From positions 1 to 14,217 of the forward strand of contig CAMLGG010000135.1 of assembly GCA_946479475.1 (NCBI GenBank): 14,217 nt of DNA, given 5' to 3'. A program made the position numbers and the translations under genes. The notes under the pieces are model-generated. The model searched no databases. It had not been told where the DNA came from and saw only the letters and a program-made list of their open reading frames with translations. Shown piece after piece: positions 1 to 8,700 of this stretch. Within the stretch, counting starts at the first letter, position 1, and each line of letters starts with the position of its first letter. The stretch is from an uncultured Ideonella sp. Lineage in GTDB: Bacteria > Pseudomonadota > Gammaproteobacteria > Burkholderiales > Burkholderiaceae.

Positions 1-2
1 TG

Positions 3-86
3 CCGCTCACGCTCACCGTCGAAGGCCAGGGCGGGCGCAAGGAGACGCTGCAGGTCTCGGCCCCGGTGAAGGCGCTGGGGCAGTGA
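3..86 (+). CDS. C-terminal end of a probable PCu(A)C-type periplasmic copper chaperone (5' truncated)
   Basis: Only the last 27 codons are present, ending in TGA at 84-86; the gene starts before the window. The tail reads PLTLTVEG, then a polar turn, then two beta strands ending in APVKALGQ. This pattern (V/M-PLTLT, charged turn, VxVxAPV) is typical of the last strands of the PCu(A)C (DUF461) cupredoxin-like copper chaperones that deliver Cu(I) to cytochrome oxidase. No copper-binding Met/His residues lie in the visible part, so the assignment rests on a short resemblance. It converges on ruvA with 12 bases between the stop codons. Any other beta-sandwich secreted protein could end similarly. 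Confidence 0.45.
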   Translation, partial: PLTLTVEGQGGRKETLQVSAPVKALGQ

Positions 87-98
87 CGGGCGGACCTC

Positions 99-671
99 TC
101 AGGCCAGGGCCTTGAGCGCCAGCTTGATGCCTTCGCTCACGCCGACGTCGGCCGGCAGTTTCTTCAGCGCTGCGGCGGCATCCTTCTCGCTGTAGCCGAG
201 CGCGATGAGGGCCTGAACGATGTCGGCCTGGGCGTCGGTGGCCAGCTGCGCCGCCGGGGTGCCGATCTCCGGCGCCAGCTTGCCCTTGAGCTCCAGCAGC
301 AGCCGCTCGGCGGTCTTCTTGCCTATGCCCGGCACCTTCTGCAGCCGGCCGCCCTCCTGCCGCGAGACGGTGGCGGCCAGCTCTGAAACCGACAGGCCGG
401 AGAGCACCGCCAGCGCCGTGCGCGGCCCGATGCCGGAGATCTTCACGAGCTCGCGGAAGGTGGCGCGCTCGGCGGCCGTGAGGAAGCCGTAGAGCAGGTG
501 GGCGTCCTCGCGCACGACGAGGTGGGTCAGCAAGGTGACCCGCTCGCCCAGGGCAGGCAGGTTGTAGAAGGTGCTCATCGGCACGTCGACCTCGTAGCCG
601 ACGCCGTTGACGTCGATGAGCACCAGAGGCGGCGATTTCTCCGCCAGCAATCCCGTCAGTCGGCCGATCAT
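99..671 (-). CDS. ruvA: Holliday junction branch migration protein RuvA
   Basis: RuvA binds four-way DNA junctions as a tetramer and loads the RuvB motor for branch migration in recombinational repair. The 190-residue product has the usual length. Domain I begins MIGRLTG, with the acidic pin at E55-D56 ([11 protein letters not shown]). Domain II has two helix-hairpin-helix motifs, around 75-90 (ISGIGPRTA) and 110-128 ([16 protein letters not shown]). Domain III, the RuvB-binding three-helix bundle, is about 147-190. The ATG at 669-671 gives the standard N-terminus. There is no Shine-Dalgarno sequence; a GATAAT hexamer lies 8 bases upstream, suggesting a leaderless mRNA. Neither ruvB (expected downstream, before 99) nor ruvC (expected beyond 671) is adjacent, so the gene appears monocistronic. 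Confidence 0.97.
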   Translation of the reverse strand: MIGRLTGLLAEKSPPLVLIDVNGVGYEVDVPMSTFYNLPALGERVTLLTHLVVREDAHLLYGFLTAAERATFRELVKISGIGPRTALAVLSGLSVSELAATVSRQEGGRLQKVPGIGKKTAERLLLELKGKLAPEIGTPAAQLATDAQADIVQALIALGYSEKDAAAALKKLPADVGVSEGIKLALKALA

Positions 672-679
672 GGCGGCGG

Positions 680-685
680 ATTATC
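680..685 (-). promoter_or_regulatory. Putative -10 box of ruvA, leaderless type
   Basis: On the minus strand GATAAT (5 of 6 matches to TATAAT) is followed by 8 bases, GC-only (CCGCCGCC), and then the ruvA ATG. No Shine-Dalgarno sequence fits in this gap. A start site at or next to the A of the ATG would give a leaderless transcript. I see no good -35 box at 16-18 bases. The 8 bases upstream of the hexamer, GTGCACCG, also precede the hemJ hexamer. Confidence 0.4.
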
Positions 686-776
686 GGTGCACCCCTGCTC
701 AACGGCCGGTGCGCAACCCGTCACGCGAGAAACGGAAACGCGGCGGACGGGCATGAGACGCCGCCTCCCTGGTTGT

Positions 777-782
777 TAAAAT
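777..782 (+). promoter_or_regulatory. Possible -10 element upstream of the lipoprotein gene
   Basis: TAAAAT (5 of 6 consensus matches) lies in the only A/T-rich patch of the 197-base ruvA-lipoprotein gap. Transcription from here would start near 789 and give a leader of about 80 bases that covers the hairpins at 793-846. No clear -35 box sits 17 bases upstream. An alternative hexamer, TACAAC at 847-852, would give a very short leader instead. Confidence 0.25.
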
Positions 783-790
783 TTGTGAAC

Positions 791-846
791 AGCCCGCAAG
801 CGGGACTGTCGATGGCGGCCTTGCCGCCTGTGCCGGGATTGGCACA
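791..846 (+). promoter_or_regulatory. Three consecutive hairpins or palindromes in the lipoprotein leader
   Basis: Three inverted repeats lie almost end to end just before the lipoprotein start. CCCG at 793-796 pairs with CGGG at 801-804 across CAAG. GGCGGC at 814-819 pairs with GCCGCC at 823-828 across CTT. TGTGCC at 829-834 pairs perfectly with GGCACA at 841-846 across six bases. They could fold in a 5' leader RNA, or the last one could be a protein operator in the DNA. There is no U-tract, so this is not an ordinary terminator. I could not match it to a known riboswitch. Confidence 0.35.
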
Positions 847-868
847 TACAACGCTGAGAGGGAGTTCC

Positions 869-3166
869 ATGGGGTTCGATCTGTCGCGGGCGCGGCTGGC
901 GCGCGCGTGGGTGCAACTGCGCGCCATTGCCGCAGTCACGGTGTTCGCGGGTTTGAGTGCCTGCGGTGGCGGTGGAGGAAGCGACGGCCCTTCGGCCTCC
1001 GTGACGGCCAGCGCCTCGTCGGTCACGCTGGCCGACAGCTACGAGGACGACCAGGCTCCGCCGGTCCAGACCCTGACCGTGCAGGTCAGCGGCAGCGGCA
1101 TTGCCGCCGTGGGGCTCGCCTTCGACCCGGCCTATCCCGAGGAGAGCTGGCTCGGCGCCGAGATGACCGGTGCGGCGTCCCCGTACCAGGTGAGCATCGG
1201 CCTGTCAGGGCCCGCGCCCGTGGGCCAGCACACCGCGCACCTGCTGGCCGGCGCCGTCGACAAGGATGGCAACGTGCTGGACTCCACGCCGATCACGGTG
1301 AACTACAAGGTGATCGCGCGGCTGCATGCGGACGTCTCCAGCCTGGCCTTCACGGGCGTCAATGGCGATGCCGTGCCCGCCGCGCAGACGGTGACGGTCC
1401 AGGGGGCCGGCCTCGCGTGGACAGCGGAGTCCGGCGTGCCCTGGCTCCTGGTCTCGCCCGCCTCGGGCCAGGGCGGCGAATCGATGCAGGTCTCGATCGA
1501 CCCGAGCAGCCTGGCTTCCGGTCACCATGAAGCAGCGATCACCCTGGGGACCGCGGACGGGCAATCGATCGAGCTGCCGGTCACGCTCGATCTTTCGGCG
1601 CCCGAGGTCAGCGTGACACCCGCCCAGCTGAGCTTCGGCGGCGCCGCAGGCCACGATGCCGCCGCGCAGGACTTGCAGCTGGCGTTGGGCATCGATGGCC
1701 AGACCCATTCCTGGCGCATTGCCTCCATGCCCTCCTGGCTGAGCGCCGATGCCACCAGTGGCGAGGTTGCCAGCGCCGGACAGGCGATCCGGTTCACCCC
1801 GGACTTCTCGCAGGCGCCCACGGGCGTCACCGCCGGGACCGTGGTCTTCGAGGTCGTGGTGAACGGCGACACGCTCCAGCAGCAGGTCCCCGTCACGCTG
1901 CGGCAGGATACCCATCGCCTGACGGCGTCGCGCTATGGCGTGGCGCTGACATCGGTGCCAGGCTGGAGCCGGCTGTCGGCCAGCGTGACGGTGAAGGAGA
2001 ACTTCGGCCGTGCCGTTGCGTGGACGGCGAGCTCCGACAAGGCGTGGCTGACCGTGACCGGTTCGGGAACGACCGGCGGCACGCTGACCCTGACCGCCAG
2101 TCCTGCTGCGCTGGCGACCGATTCGCTGGAGATCGCGACGGTGCGGATCAGCAGCTCCGACGCCAAGGTCTCCGCAGGCACGGTGCTCAAGGTGGGCCTG
2201 TGGAAGGGAAGCTCGAAGCTGTCCGCCACGTTGACGAAGTCCGGGACGGCCTACTCCGAGATCGAGTCCGACCCCATCCGCCCGTACGTCTACGCGCACC
2301 AGGGCGGCAGCACCATCGACGTCTACCACGTGCACACGGGTGCCAAGGTGGCGACCATCGCGAATGCCGCAACGGCCGCCGGCGCCATGTCGGCGTCGCC
2401 CGACGGGCGGTTCCTGTATGTCATCGACAGCGGCTTCAAGCGGATCCGCGTGATCGACCTGGCGCTGCGCAAGGCCGTTCGTACCATCGACGCCGTCAAC
2501 CCGACGCCCGGCGGGTCCACCCTGAAAGCCCTGGTGGCGGGCGGCAAGGAAGTGCTGGTGCTGGGAGACCAGTCCGCCTACCGCACCTCGGACGGCGCCT
2601 CCGTGGGCCCTGTCGGCAGCTGGTCCGGCTCCTACTACGGCACCGATCGCATCGCCGCGACGCCGGACGGCAGCCGCCTCTACTACCTCAACCAGGGCCT
2701 GAGCCCTTCCAGCGCGGTCAGCTTCGCGCTGGAGTACGCCGAGCTCGGCGGGGGCACGCTGGTCGCCACGCAACTGGGCGATCACTGGGACGTGGGCAGC
2801 AATGGAGGAGACATCGCCGTCTCGCCTGCCGGCACGACCGTCTACACCGCCAGCGGTTCCCCCTACCAGTTCTACACCTGGAAGGGCGACGATCTGTCCG
2901 CCATCGGCAACCTGCCCGGCGGCGACGCCTACCCGAACAACGTGGAAGTCGGCAGCGACGGCCGCATCGCCGGCGGCATCTCGGGCTGGTACAGCACTTC
3001 GGACATCTGGCTCTACAAGCCGGACGGAGCGATCCAGAAGACCTTCAAGGTCGCCGGTTACGCGAAGGCCCTGCTGGATGCGCAGCTGGTCTTCAGCGGC
3101 GACTCGCTGGTCCTGGTTACCTTGACCGACGATCCGCGGCTGGTCTTCATCCCCATCGGACCCTGA
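869..3166 (+). CDS. Secreted lipoprotein with BACON/Ig-like domains and a C-terminal beta-propeller
   Basis: This encodes a predicted 765-residue exported lipoprotein. The ATG at 869 is chosen because a GAGAGGGAG Shine-Dalgarno-like run precedes it and it gives a proper signal peptide; the frame is open back to 773. The hydrophobic stretch ends in a lipobox LSAC with C32 as the lipidated residue, followed by a poly-Gly linker (33-37). Residues about 41-151, 152-248, 249-346 and 347-460 look like tandem beta-sandwich modules. The second has the BACON-like pattern [13 protein letters not shown], and SWLSA and AWLTV recur in the next two. Residues about 465-765 contain repeated propeller-blade signatures such as [21 protein letters not shown] and [10 protein letters not shown], as in YVTN/lactonase-like propellers. 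I see no catalytic motif. Binding of a surface carbohydrate or protein partner is an inference. It lies 24 bases upstream of ybeZ on the same strand. Confidence 0.85.
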   Translation: MGFDLSRARLARAWVQLRAIAAVTVFAGLSACGGGGGSDGPSASVTASASSVTLADSYEDDQAPPVQTLTVQVSGSGIAAVGLAFDPAYPEESWLGAEMTGAASPYQVSIGLSGPAPVGQHTAHLLAGAVDKDGNVLDSTPITVNYKVIARLHADVSSLAFTGVNGDAVPAAQTVTVQGAGLAWTAESGVPWLLVSPASGQGGESMQVSIDPSSLASGHHEAAITLGTADGQSIELPVTLDLSAPEVSVTPAQLSFGGAAGHDAAAQDLQLALGIDGQTHSWRIASMPSWLSADATSGEVASAGQAIRFTPDFSQAPTGVTAGTVVFEVVVNGDTLQQQVPVTLRQDTHRLTASRYGVALTSVPGWSRLSASVTVKENFGRAVAWTASSDKAWLTVTGSGTTGGTLTLTASPAALATDSLEIATVRISSSDAKVSAGTVLKVGLWKGSSKLSATLTKSGTAYSEIESDPIRPYVYAHQGGSTIDVYHVHTGAKVATIANAATAAGAMSASPDGRFLYVIDSGFKRIRVIDLALRKAVRTIDAVNPTPGGSTLKALVAGGKEVLVLGDQSAYRTSDGASVGPVGSWSGSYYGTDRIAATPDGSRLYYLNQGLSPSSAVSFALEYAELGGGTLVATQLGDHWDVGSNGGDIAVSPAGTTVYTASGSPYQFYTWKGDDLSAIGNLPGGDAYPNNVEVGSDGRIAGGISGWYSTSDIWLYKPDGAIQKTFKVAGYAKALLDAQLVFSGDSLVLVTLTDDPRLVFIPIGP

Positions 3167-3170
3167 CGGC

Positions 3171-3187
3171 CGGCGGAGGTTTGCCGG
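3171..3187 (+). promoter_or_regulatory. Ribosome binding site of ybeZ inside a small hairpin loop
   Basis: The GGAGG at 3176-3180 is a perfect Shine-Dalgarno sequence, 10 bases before the ybeZ ATG, and it supports that start. It is flanked by CCGGC (3171-3175) and GCCGG (3183-3187), which pair with each other and leave the Shine-Dalgarno sequence in a 7-base loop. This may modulate ybeZ translation or may be a chance product of high GC. Confidence 0.4.
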
Positions 3188-3190
3188 ACA

Positions 3191-4180
3191 ATGCCGGGCT
3201 CGACCGAACGACGAGCCCGGCACTTGATCCTCCGCCACACCTTCACCCCGCTCGACAACCCGCGTCTGGCCCACCTCTGCGGCGCACTCGACGAGCATTT
3301 GCGCGCGATCGAGGCCGCCCTGCCGGTGACCATCACCCACCGCCAGGGCGCCTTCCGCGTCGAGGGCGGCAAGCGCGACGCCGAGCGCGCGCTGGCGCTG
3401 CTGGTCTCGCTCTACGAGCGGGCGAAGAAGCCCCTCCACGCCGAGACGCTGCAACTGGCGCTGGATGACCTGCGACGTGGCCCCGCGGCCAAGTCGGCCG
3501 CGGCCGTCGACGATGAAGGCGAGATCGTCCTGCACACCCGGCGCGCCGATCTCACCGGCCGCACGCCCAACCAGGTGCAGTACCTGCGGCAGATCCTCTC
3601 GCACGACATCACCTTCGGCATCGGGCCGGCCGGCACCGGCAAGACTTTCCTGGCGGTCGCCTGCGCGGTGGACGCGCTGGAGCGAAGCGGCGTGCAGCGC
3701 ATCGTGCTGACGCGGCCGGCCGTCGAGGCGGGCGAGCGCCTCGGCTTCCTGCCCGGCGACCTCACGCAGAAGGTCGATCCATACCTTCGGCCGTTGTACG
3801 ACGCGCTGTACGACCTGATGGGCTTCGACCGCGTCACCAAGGCCTTCGAGAAGGGCCTGCTGGAGGTGGCGCCGCTCGCCTTCATGCGCGGCCGCACGCT
3901 GAACCACTCCTTCGTCATCCTCGACGAGGCGCAGAACACCACGCCCGAGCAGATGAAGATGTTCCTCACCCGCATCGGCTTCGGCTCGAAAGCCGTCGTC
4001 AACGGCGACATCAGCCAGATCGACCTGCCGCGCGGCATGCCCAGCGGCCTGATAGACGCAGCCGATGTGCTGAAGAAGGTCAAGGGCATCGCGATGACTC
4101 GTTTCAACGCCAGCGACGTGGTTCGCCACCCGCTGGTCGCCCGCATCGTCGAGGCCTACGAGGCACGGCAGAAGCAATGA
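3191..4180 (+). CDS. ybeZ: PhoH-family ATPase YbeZ
   Basis: YbeZ is a cytoplasmic P-loop NTPase of the PhoH family and a partner of the YbeY endoribonuclease in rRNA maturation and RNA quality control. The 329-residue product is of normal size. Residues about 30-85 form the N-terminal KH-like region seen in this family. The Walker A motif GPAGTGKT covers 145-152 with K151, followed by the conserved [18 protein letters not shown] segment. Walker B is FVILDEAQN with D245-E246, and the [10 protein letters not shown] sensor-like motif follows. The ATG at 3191 has a strong GGAGG. The stop overlaps the ybeY start (ATGA), implying translational coupling. The usual miaB gene does not precede it; the lipoprotein gene is there instead. 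Confidence 0.95.
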   Translation: MPGSTERRARHLILRHTFTPLDNPRLAHLCGALDEHLRAIEAALPVTITHRQGAFRVEGGKRDAERALALLVSLYERAKKPLHAETLQLALDDLRRGPAAKSAAAVDDEGEIVLHTRRADLTGRTPNQVQYLRQILSHDITFGIGPAGTGKTFLAVACAVDALERSGVQRIVLTRPAVEAGERLGFLPGDLTQKVDPYLRPLYDALYDLMGFDRVTKAFEKGLLEVAPLAFMRGRTLNHSFVILDEAQNTTPEQMKMFLTRIGFGSKAVVNGDISQIDLPRGMPSGLIDAADVLKKVKGIAMTRFNASDVVRHPLVARIVEAYEARQKQ

Positions 4181-4632
4181 GCTCCAGGCCCTCGCTCACG
4201 CTGAGCCTGCAGTTCGCCGATGCCCGCCATCGCGAGCATCTGCCGCGCCATCGCGTGGCCCGCTGGGTGCGTGCGGCCCTGGATGCGCCGGGCGAGATCA
4301 CCGTGCGCATCGTGGGCGAGGAAGAGGGCCGCACCCTCAACCGCGAGTTCCGCGGCAAGGACTACGCCACCAACGTGCTCACCTTCGACTACCTGCAGGA
4401 GCCGGTGGTCCAGGCCGACCTGATCCTCTGCGCACCCGTGGTGGCGCGCGAGGCGCGCGAGATGCGCATCCCGGTGGCCGACCACTACGCCCACCTGCTC
4501 GTTCACGGCACGCTTCACGCCCAGGGCTGGGACCACGAGACCGGCGACGAGGATGCCGAGGAGATGGAGGCGCGCGAAACAGGGATCCTGCTCGGCCTGG
4601 GCCTGAAGGACCCGTACCGCAAGCGGCGCTGA
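4177..4632 (+). CDS. ybeY: Endoribonuclease YbeY (rRNA maturation factor)
   Basis: YbeY is a zinc-dependent single-strand endoribonuclease for 16S rRNA 3'-end maturation and 70S ribosome quality control. The 151-residue protein carries the family signature HGTLHxxGWDH, whose histidines H110, H114 and H120 bind the metal. The conserved [13 protein letters not shown] segment includes R59, thought to contact RNA. The ATG overlaps the ybeZ stop by four bases. The gene ends 5 bases before the stop of the convergent corA-like gene. I see no U-rich terminator between them, only the 8-base palindrome AGCGCGCT. Confidence 0.96.
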   Translation: MSSRPSLTLSLQFADARHREHLPRHRVARWVRAALDAPGEITVRIVGEEEGRTLNREFRGKDYATNVLTFDYLQEPVVQADLILCAPVVAREAREMRIPVADHYAHLLVHGTLHAQGWDHETGDEDAEEMEARETGILLGLGLKDPYRKRR

Positions 4633-4637
4633 GCGCG

Positions 4638-5744
4638 CTAGAGCCGCGTGTGGGTCCCGAGGTAGCGCTTGCGCCAGAAGAAGGCGCCGAGCCCGATGGC
4701 GGTGGCGGCCATGATGCCGATGGCGACCCAGAAGCCGGTCACCGCATGCGTCAGCGGGATCACCTCGAAGTTCATGCCGAAGATGCCGGTGATGAGGTTC
4801 AGCGGCAGGAAGATGGCGGTCAGCACGGTGAGCGTGCGCATGATGTCGTTGGTGCGGTGGCCGAGCGCCGAGAAGTGCATCTGCACGGCCGCTTCGGCAG
4901 AGGACTCCAGCCGCCTCACGTGCGTGAGCACGCGCTCGATGTGCTCGAGCACGTCGCGTGAGCGCACGCGCAGAAGCTCCCGCTCGCGCTGCGCCGCGCT
5001 GTCGCCCGAGGCGATCGGCCATTCGTCCAGCGCGTCTATCCACTCCTGCACGGCGGCGCGCTGGTCCTCGCAGGTGTCCTCCAGCACGTGCAGGGTGTTG
5101 CGGCTGGCCAGCAGCACCTGCCAGTCGCGGAAATGGCCCTTGGGGTCGAGCAGCGCGTTCTGCAGGGTGGTGAGCTGGCGCGTCAGCAGGCGCCGCAGGT
5201 CGAGGTAGTTGTCGACCATGAAGTTCAGCATGCGCAGCATCAGGTCGGCGGGGCTGCTCGGCAGGCGCGCCGTGCCGCGCAGGTCAGACTCCTGCGAGTG
5301 CTGGGTCAGGCGGCGCGCGAAGTGCTCGCGCACCGAGCACTCGGTGGGATGCACAGTCAGCAGGACGCGGTCGAAGACCACGAAGCCGACCGGGCTGGTG
5401 TCTATCGCTTCCAGCGCGCGCCGGGCCGACGCCAGGGTCCCGTGCTCCTCGTCGACGAAGAGGTTGCGGCCCGAGCTGGCCGCGGCCAGCCGGCGGAAGA
5501 CCAGCATGTCGTACCACGAGGTGTCCTCGAAGTGTGAAGGCAGCTGGTTGTTCAGCAGGTCGCTGACGTGCAGGTCGACGATGCCCGCGCCAGCCCAGCG
5601 TTGCAGCCGCCCCTGCAGCAGCTCGCGCTGGACCTCGAATTCCCGCCGCCCGCTGCCCACCCACAGGAACCCCTGCGCCGGCAATTGCTCGGGCAGTTCC
5701 TCGTACTCGGCGAATCGATCGGCCGTGATGTGGAAGATGCGCAT
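4638..5744 (-). CDS. CorA-family magnesium/divalent cation channel
   Basis: Members form pentameric inner-membrane channels that import Mg2+ (some Co2+, Ni2+ or Zn2+). The 368-residue product has the expected layout: a large soluble N-terminal alpha/beta domain, a long helical neck (about 150-300) and two C-terminal membrane helices. The first helix (LTAIFLPLNLITGIF) ends in the diagnostic GMN at G323-M324-N325. The second (about 337-357) is followed by a basic tail, WRKRYL. It starts 25 bases downstream of the hemB stop on the same strand, so the two are probably co-transcribed. There is no clear Shine-Dalgarno sequence before the ATG at 5742-5744. ZntB-like zinc transport cannot be excluded from sequence alone, so I give no symbol. 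Confidence 0.9.
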   Translation of the reverse strand: MRIFHITADRFAEYEELPEQLPAQGFLWVGSGRREFEVQRELLQGRLQRWAGAGIVDLHVSDLLNNQLPSHFEDTSWYDMLVFRRLAAASSGRNLFVDEEHGTLASARRALEAIDTSPVGFVVFDRVLLTVHPTECSVREHFARRLTQHSQESDLRGTARLPSSPADLMLRMLNFMVDNYLDLRRLLTRQLTTLQNALLDPKGHFRDWQVLLASRNTLHVLEDTCEDQRAAVQEWIDALDEWPIASGDSAAQRERELLRVRSRDVLEHIERVLTHVRRLESSAEAAVQMHFSALGHRTNDIMRTLTVLTAIFLPLNLITGIFGMNFEVIPLTHAVTGFWVAIGIMAATAIGLGAFFWRKRYLGTHTRL

Positions 5745-5769
5745 CGGCGGCCCGTTGTCTCGGCCGCTA

Positions 5770-6842
<1,073 letters not shown>

Positions 6843-6849
6843 GTTGCCA

Positions 6850-6964
6850 GTGAGCGATGCCCGTGAGGGCATTTCTCCCTGCTTTTCCTCCCTGAGCAGG
6901 TGCCTTTACGTGATGACAGCGTCAAGGCTTTTCAGCCCCGGCCCCTGGTCGGGGCTCTTTCTTT
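6850..6964 (+). ncRNA. Candidate small RNA ending in the hemB-hemJ intergenic terminator
   Basis: This stretch lies antisense to the hemB upstream region. It contains three stem-loops before a terminator, all readable on the plus strand. ATGCCC/GGGCAT (6857-6862 with 6867-6872) closes a GTGA loop. CCTGCT/AGCAGG (6878-6883 with 6895-6900) closes an 11-base loop containing CCTCC, complementary to Shine-Dalgarno sequences. TGAC/GTCA (6914-6917 with 6921-6924) is short. C-rich loops with an anti-Shine-Dalgarno core are a feature of several bacterial regulatory RNAs. No plus-strand gene precedes the terminator. The 5' end is unknown and I find no strong promoter. A 12-codon ORF (6857-6895, MPVRAFLPAFPP) overlaps but has no good ribosome binding site. 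I could not assign a known RNA family. Confidence 0.35.
6934..6964 (+). terminator. Rho-independent terminator (plus strand)
   Basis: AGCCCCG (6934-6940) pairs perfectly with CGGGGCT (6950-6956) across a 9-base loop, followed by CTTTCTTT (6957-6964). The T-rich side exists only on the plus strand, so the terminated transcript runs towards hemJ. No protein gene on the plus strand lies between it and ybeY, more than 2 kb to the left. Confidence 0.65.
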
Positions 6965-7050
6965 GTGCGCTGCCTTTCGTGGCATGACCGCGCCCTGGCC
7001 GTGACGCGACGCCGCGCATGCTGCGGTGCAAACCGTGAAATTGTGCACCG

Positions 7051-7056
7051 CATAAT
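7051..7056 (+). promoter_or_regulatory. Putative -10 box of hemJ, leaderless type
   Basis: CATAAT (5 of 6 matches) ends 6 bases before the hemJ ATG, so a start 7 bases after its last T would fall exactly on the A of the start codon. There is no Shine-Dalgarno sequence. The bases before it, GTGCACCG, repeat those before the ruvA hexamer. No convincing -35 box is visible. Confidence 0.45.
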
Positions 7057-7062
7057 CGGCCA

Positions 7063-7503
7063 ATGACGAGCCTCTATCTCTGGGTCAAGGCCTTCCACAT
7101 CGTCTTCGTGGCGAGCTGGTTCGCAGGCCTGTTCTACCTTCCGCGCTTCTTCGTCAACCTGGCCTCGGTGCCGGGCGACAGCCACGCCGAACGCGAGCGC
7201 CTGCTGCTGATGGCGCGCCGGCTCCATCGCTTCTCGACACTGCTGATGATCCCGGCGCTCGCGCTGGGCCTGTGGCTGTGGCTGGGATTCTCGACCTGGC
7301 GCGGGCCCGGCAACGGCTGGCTGCACGCCAAGCTGCTGCTCGTGGTGCTTGCAGTCGGCTATCACCACGCCTGCCTGGCGCTCCTTCGCAAGTTCGAGTC
7401 GTTGCACAACCGCCGCAGCGAGCGCTGGTTCCGGGTCTTCAACGAGCTGACCGTCCTGCTGTTCACGCTGATCGTCGTGCTGGCCGTGGTCAAGCCGTTC
7501 TGA
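7063..7503 (+). CDS. hemJ: Protoporphyrinogen IX oxidase, HemJ type (often labelled CopD family)
   Basis: HemJ oxidises protoporphyrinogen IX to protoporphyrin IX in the inner membrane, the penultimate step of heme synthesis. The 146-residue product has four hydrophobic helices (about 5-30, 55-75, 88-108 and 125-143). The N-terminal signature WVKAFHIVFVASWFAGLFYL includes H12, and GWLHAKLLL carries H88 and K90; both segments are characteristic of HemJ (UPF0093). Automatic annotation often calls such proteins CopD because both are small helical membrane proteins. Divergence from hemB supports a heme role. It starts at ATG 7063 without a Shine-Dalgarno sequence. The VanZ-family gene begins 18 bases after its stop. 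Confidence 0.85.
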   Translation: MTSLYLWVKAFHIVFVASWFAGLFYLPRFFVNLASVPGDSHAERERLLLMARRLHRFSTLLMIPALALGLWLWLGFSTWRGPGNGWLHAKLLLVVLAVGYHHACLALLRKFESLHNRRSERWFRVFNELTVLLFTLIVVLAVVKPF

Positions 7504-7521
7504 TCACGCTCGGCTGCGCCC

Positions 7522-8664
7522 GTGTCCGCCCCGGTCCTTCCACGCCGCCATGTCAGCTCGGCCCTGCCGCTGGCCGGGCTGGCGGTGTGCCTGGTCGTCT
7601 ACGCGAGCCTGTACCCCTTCGGCGACTGGCGCTGGCCGGCCGGTGCGACGCTGGCCGAGCTGATGTGGCTGCCACTGCCCCCGCAACGCTACCGCTTCGA
7701 CATCTGGGCCAACTACCTGGGCTATGGGCCGGTCGCCGCGCTGGTGTACGCGGCCGGTGTGCGCGGGGGAGGCCGGCCCTGGCGCTGCTGGATCGCCGCA
7801 GCATTCGGCTGCGCAATGCTTTCGTATGCCATGGAGCTGACTCAGCAGTTCCTGCCGCCACGCTTTCCGTCGCGGCTGGACTGGGGCCTCAACGCCGCGG
7901 GCGCGGCGACCGGCGCCACCGTTTCCGCCCTCGTCCTGCGCCTGGGCTGGGTGGATCGGTGGCAGATCGCCCGCGACCGCTGGTTCATCCGCCGCAGTGC
8001 CGGCGCGCTCGCCCTGCTGCTGGCCTGGCCGCTCGGCCTGCTGTTTCCCACGCCCATGCCGTTCGGGCTGGGTCCGAGCTGGAGCCGCCTGCAGGACGAA
8101 CTGATGGACCTGCTGGTGGACGTGCGAGGAGCCGAAGACCTGCTGGCCTGGCTCGAGAACTCCCCTCCGCCGGCCGGCCAGCTCTCGGCGCTGCCCGAGG
8201 CCATGGGCATCGCGCTCGGGTTGCTCGGGCCTTGCCTGCTCGCGTTCGTGGTCACGCGCCCGGGATGGCGGCGAGCCGCGGTGAGCGTGACGATCGCGGC
8301 GGTCGGCCTGGCGACCACCACGCTCTCGGCAGCGCTCAACTTCGGGCCGACGCATGCGCTGGCGTGGTTCACGCCGCTGGTCGCGCCCGCCTGCCTGGTC
8401 GCCCTCGGGCTGGCGGCCCTGCTGCTGCGTTCGCCCGGCCGCCTGGCGGCTTCGCTGGGCATCGCCGTGACGTCGGCCGGCCTGATGCTCGTGGCGCAGG
8501 CGCCTTCGGACCCGTACTTCGCGCTAAGCCTGCAGGCCTGGGAGCAGGGTCGTTTCATCCACTTTCATGGCCTGGCGCAGTGGGTCGGCTGGCTGTGGCC
8601 GCTGGCGTCGCTGCTCTGGCTGGCAGCTCACCTGGCATCGCCCCGGGCGGATGCCGCGCCGTGA
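7522..8664 (+). CDS. VanZ-family integral membrane protein
   Basis: This is a 380-residue polytopic membrane protein with about ten hydrophobic segments. The N-terminal part has the VanZ-domain pattern: a first helix ending YASLYPF, then SYAMELTQQFLP with E and Q in the membrane helix, and RFPSRLDWGLNAAGAATG (about 117-133). The second half (about 155-375) adds helices not found in minimal VanZ proteins, as in many betaproteobacterial members. VanZ of enterococci affects teicoplanin susceptibility, but the role of this chromosomal family is not established and resistance should not be inferred. Translation must start at GTG 7522 or later, because an in-frame stop (the hemJ TGA) lies just upstream. 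It follows hemJ by 18 bases, so co-transcription is likely. Confidence 0.85.
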   Translation: MSAPVLPRRHVSSALPLAGLAVCLVVYASLYPFGDWRWPAGATLAELMWLPLPPQRYRFDIWANYLGYGPVAALVYAAGVRGGGRPWRCWIAAAFGCAMLSYAMELTQQFLPPRFPSRLDWGLNAAGAATGATVSALVLRLGWVDRWQIARDRWFIRRSAGALALLLAWPLGLLFPTPMPFGLGPSWSRLQDELMDLLVDVRGAEDLLAWLENSPPPAGQLSALPEAMGIALGLLGPCLLAFVVTRPGWRRAAVSVTIAAVGLATTTLSAALNFGPTHALAWFTPLVAPACLVALGLAALLLRSPGRLAASLGIAVTSAGLMLVAQAPSDPYFALSLQAWEQGRFIHFHGLAQWVGWLWPLASLLWLAAHLASPRADAAP

Positions 8665-8694
8665 GGACGGAACCGACCACGCCGACCCGGCTCC

Positions 8695-8700
8695 TACAAT
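8695..8700 (+). promoter_or_regulatory. Putative -10 box of the ferredoxin gene, leaderless type
   Basis: TACAAT (5 of 6 matches) is followed by 8 bases (TTCCGACG) and then the ATG at 8709. There is no Shine-Dalgarno sequence. It may be an internal promoter in the 44-base gap after the VanZ-family gene. A weak -35 candidate, CCGACC, lies 16 bases upstream. Confidence 0.4.

Noticed and set aside
785..850. Resemblance to 6S RNA (CGCAAGCGGG) and to SRP RNA (TGTGCCGGGAT)
   Set aside because: Only about 10-base matches. The long 6S rod and the conserved SRP tetraloop domain are absent, and the space before the gene is too short for either.
2020..3468. 482-codon plus-strand frame across the lipoprotein-ybeZ junction
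   Set aside because: Low-complexity Arg-rich translation overlapping two real genes; no start signal and no domain.
1205..4177. 990-codon open frame on the minus strand, antisense to the lipoprotein and ybeZ
   Set aside because: It is a shadow frame produced by high third-position GC. The translation has no domain, is rich in Arg/Gly/Ala/Val, and crosses two well-supported plus-strand genes.
4624..4646. Bidirectional terminator between ybeY and the corA-like gene
   Set aside because: The inverted repeat GCGGC/GCCGC and the AGCGCGCT palindrome lack a T-rich tail on either strand.
7522..8664. Glycopeptide resistance determinant (VanZ)
   Set aside because: The domain is widespread in chromosomes; no vanA/vanB cluster genes are nearby and the organism appears Gram-negative.
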